Positions 5,206-5,646 of a stretch of DNA of 5,646 nt are shown in pieces. The position numbers and the translations under genes are program-made. Each line of letters begins with the position of its first letter. Positions within the stretch are counted from its first letter, which is position 1. The notes beneath the pieces are model-generated. The model did not search any database, was not told where the DNA came from, and saw only the letters and a list, made by a program, of their open reading frames with translations. Source of the stretch: an uncultured Odoribacter sp. (GTDB lineage: Bacteria > Bacteroidota > Bacteroidia > Bacteroidales > Marinifilaceae); assembly GCA_910578105.1 (NCBI GenBank), contig CAJTPD010000021.1:1-5646 (forward strand). The letters are read 5' to 3'.

Positions 5206-5646
5206 TACATGACAAAAATTTGAAAACATCGAATTTTGGATTATAAGCCGGACGCATAAGTATGGTCGAAATCTCCTCCAAACCGTACTTGACAAGCGAC
5301 TTTGCCTTTCTTCCATGTTTCAGAATCCTTATCGGTTTAATATTTATATCTTTATGTTCACCAACGAGATACGCCCATACAAGAGCCATGCAGACCATCG
5401 CGACAAGTCTTGCGATGCGGTCCATATCACGCATATGGGTATCCTCGATGTTGAAGCCGGAAGATTTCATGGCTCTAAAGGCCGTTTCTATCTCCCATCG
5501 TTTTTTGTATGTCAAAATCGCCTCCTCGGGCCGATTGAAGCATATGAGAATCTGCAATTCCGGAACACCATCGGAGTTTTTGATTCGACTGCCGGCAAGA
5601 TAGACATACTCACCTTTGTGAAGAAAGAGCTTATGGAAGAATTTCT
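5201..5646 (-). CDS. IS4-family transposase, C-terminal part (runs off the window)
   Basis: The frame is open from the right edge (first whole codon 5642-5644) to TAA 5201-5203, giving 147 residues; the N-terminus is outside the window. The DDE-fold signature of IS4 transposases is present as YKKRWEIETAFRAMK (5465-5509), which fits Y-x2-R-x3-E-x6-K, with Glu (codon 5486-5488) as the third catalytic acid. It is followed by SSGFNIEDTHMRD and a hydrophobic helix, and the protein ends KFLSCT, the ending I associate with Bacteroides IS4-family elements, so the C-terminus is intact. A start at TTG 5557 is possible formally but wrong, because clear transposase sequence (HKGEYVYLAGSRIKNSDGVP) continues upstream of it. 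The enzyme would cut and join the ends of its own element. Confidence 0.92.
   Translation of the reverse strand, partial: KFFHKLFLHKGEYVYLAGSRIKNSDGVPELQILICFNRPEEAILTYKKRWEIETAFRAMKSSGFNIEDTHMRDMDRIARLVAMVCMALVWAYLVGEHKDINIKPIRILKHGRKAKSLVKYGLEEISTILMRPAYNPKFDVFKFLSCT

Larger units (their letters stand above)
5190..5646 (-). mobile_element. IS4-family insertion sequence, one end and transposase 3' part
   Basis: The element is inferred from the transposase and from its abrupt joining to an SPFH-like gene in the middle of that gene. Its end must lie close to the transposase stop, roughly 5185-5200, because sequence resembling the SPFH-like protein resumes by about 5185. The exact end, the terminal inverted repeat and the target duplication cannot be set, since the other end is outside the window. 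The left coordinate is therefore approximate. Confidence 0.65.

Noticed and set aside
5161..5220. Hybrid outward promoter at the IS end
   Set aside because: A TTTG is present on the - strand near 5211-5215, but no TAnnTTTG element follows at suitable distance.
5262..5603. Open frame of 113 codons on the + strand
   Set aside because: It is antisense to the IS4 transposase with its YREK signature and has no recognisable product.

Overview
The window looks like accessory DNA from a Bacteroidales-type gut bacterium (phylum Bacteroidota). The evidence is a relaxase of the Bacteroides mobilisation type preceded by a MobC-like partner, a CFI-box zinc-ribbon protein, an IS4-family transposase with the 'FLSCT' ending common in Bacteroides elements, and start codons without clear Shine-Dalgarno sequences. 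The species cannot be read from the sequence.

Left part (1-1612, + strand): a mobilisation module. It holds the last 44 codons of a MobC/relaxosome-accessory protein, a 471-residue relaxase starting 6 bases after the mobC stop and in the same frame, and a strong hairpin terminator. The DNA here is visibly richer in G+C than what follows. The oriT is expected upstream, outside the window.

Middle (1613-1800): an AT-rich, gene-free spacer between convergent transcription units. It holds a 15-bp palindrome and short direct repeats, and marks the change in base composition.

Right part (5200 down to 1801, - strand): a tightly packed gene row read right to left. In order it holds the C-terminal remnant of an SPFH/GYF_2-type protein, a 125-residue four-helix membrane protein, a 369-residue zinc-ribbon/TPR-like/CFI-box protein, a hypoxanthine/uracil-DNA glycosylase-superfamily protein with an N-terminal helix-turn-helix-like domain, and a 213-residue zinc-ribbon protein of unknown function. 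Two junctions are 4-bp ATGA overlaps, one has a 1-bp gap and one a 41-bp gap, so the row is probably one operon.

Right edge (5201-5646, - strand): the C-terminal 147 residues of an IS4-family transposase, with the YREK signature. Its element appears to have landed in the SPFH-like gene, removing that gene's 5' part and probably the native promoter. Transposase and remnant lie in the same strand and frame, separated by a single in-frame TAA, so the downstream genes may now depend on read-through from the IS or on internal promoters.

The most interesting item is the glycosylase gene, with its extra DNA-binding-like domain and translational coupling to a zinc-ribbon protein, carried next to a mobilisation module. 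It could be a repair gene or a candidate defence gene; the sequence alone does not decide.
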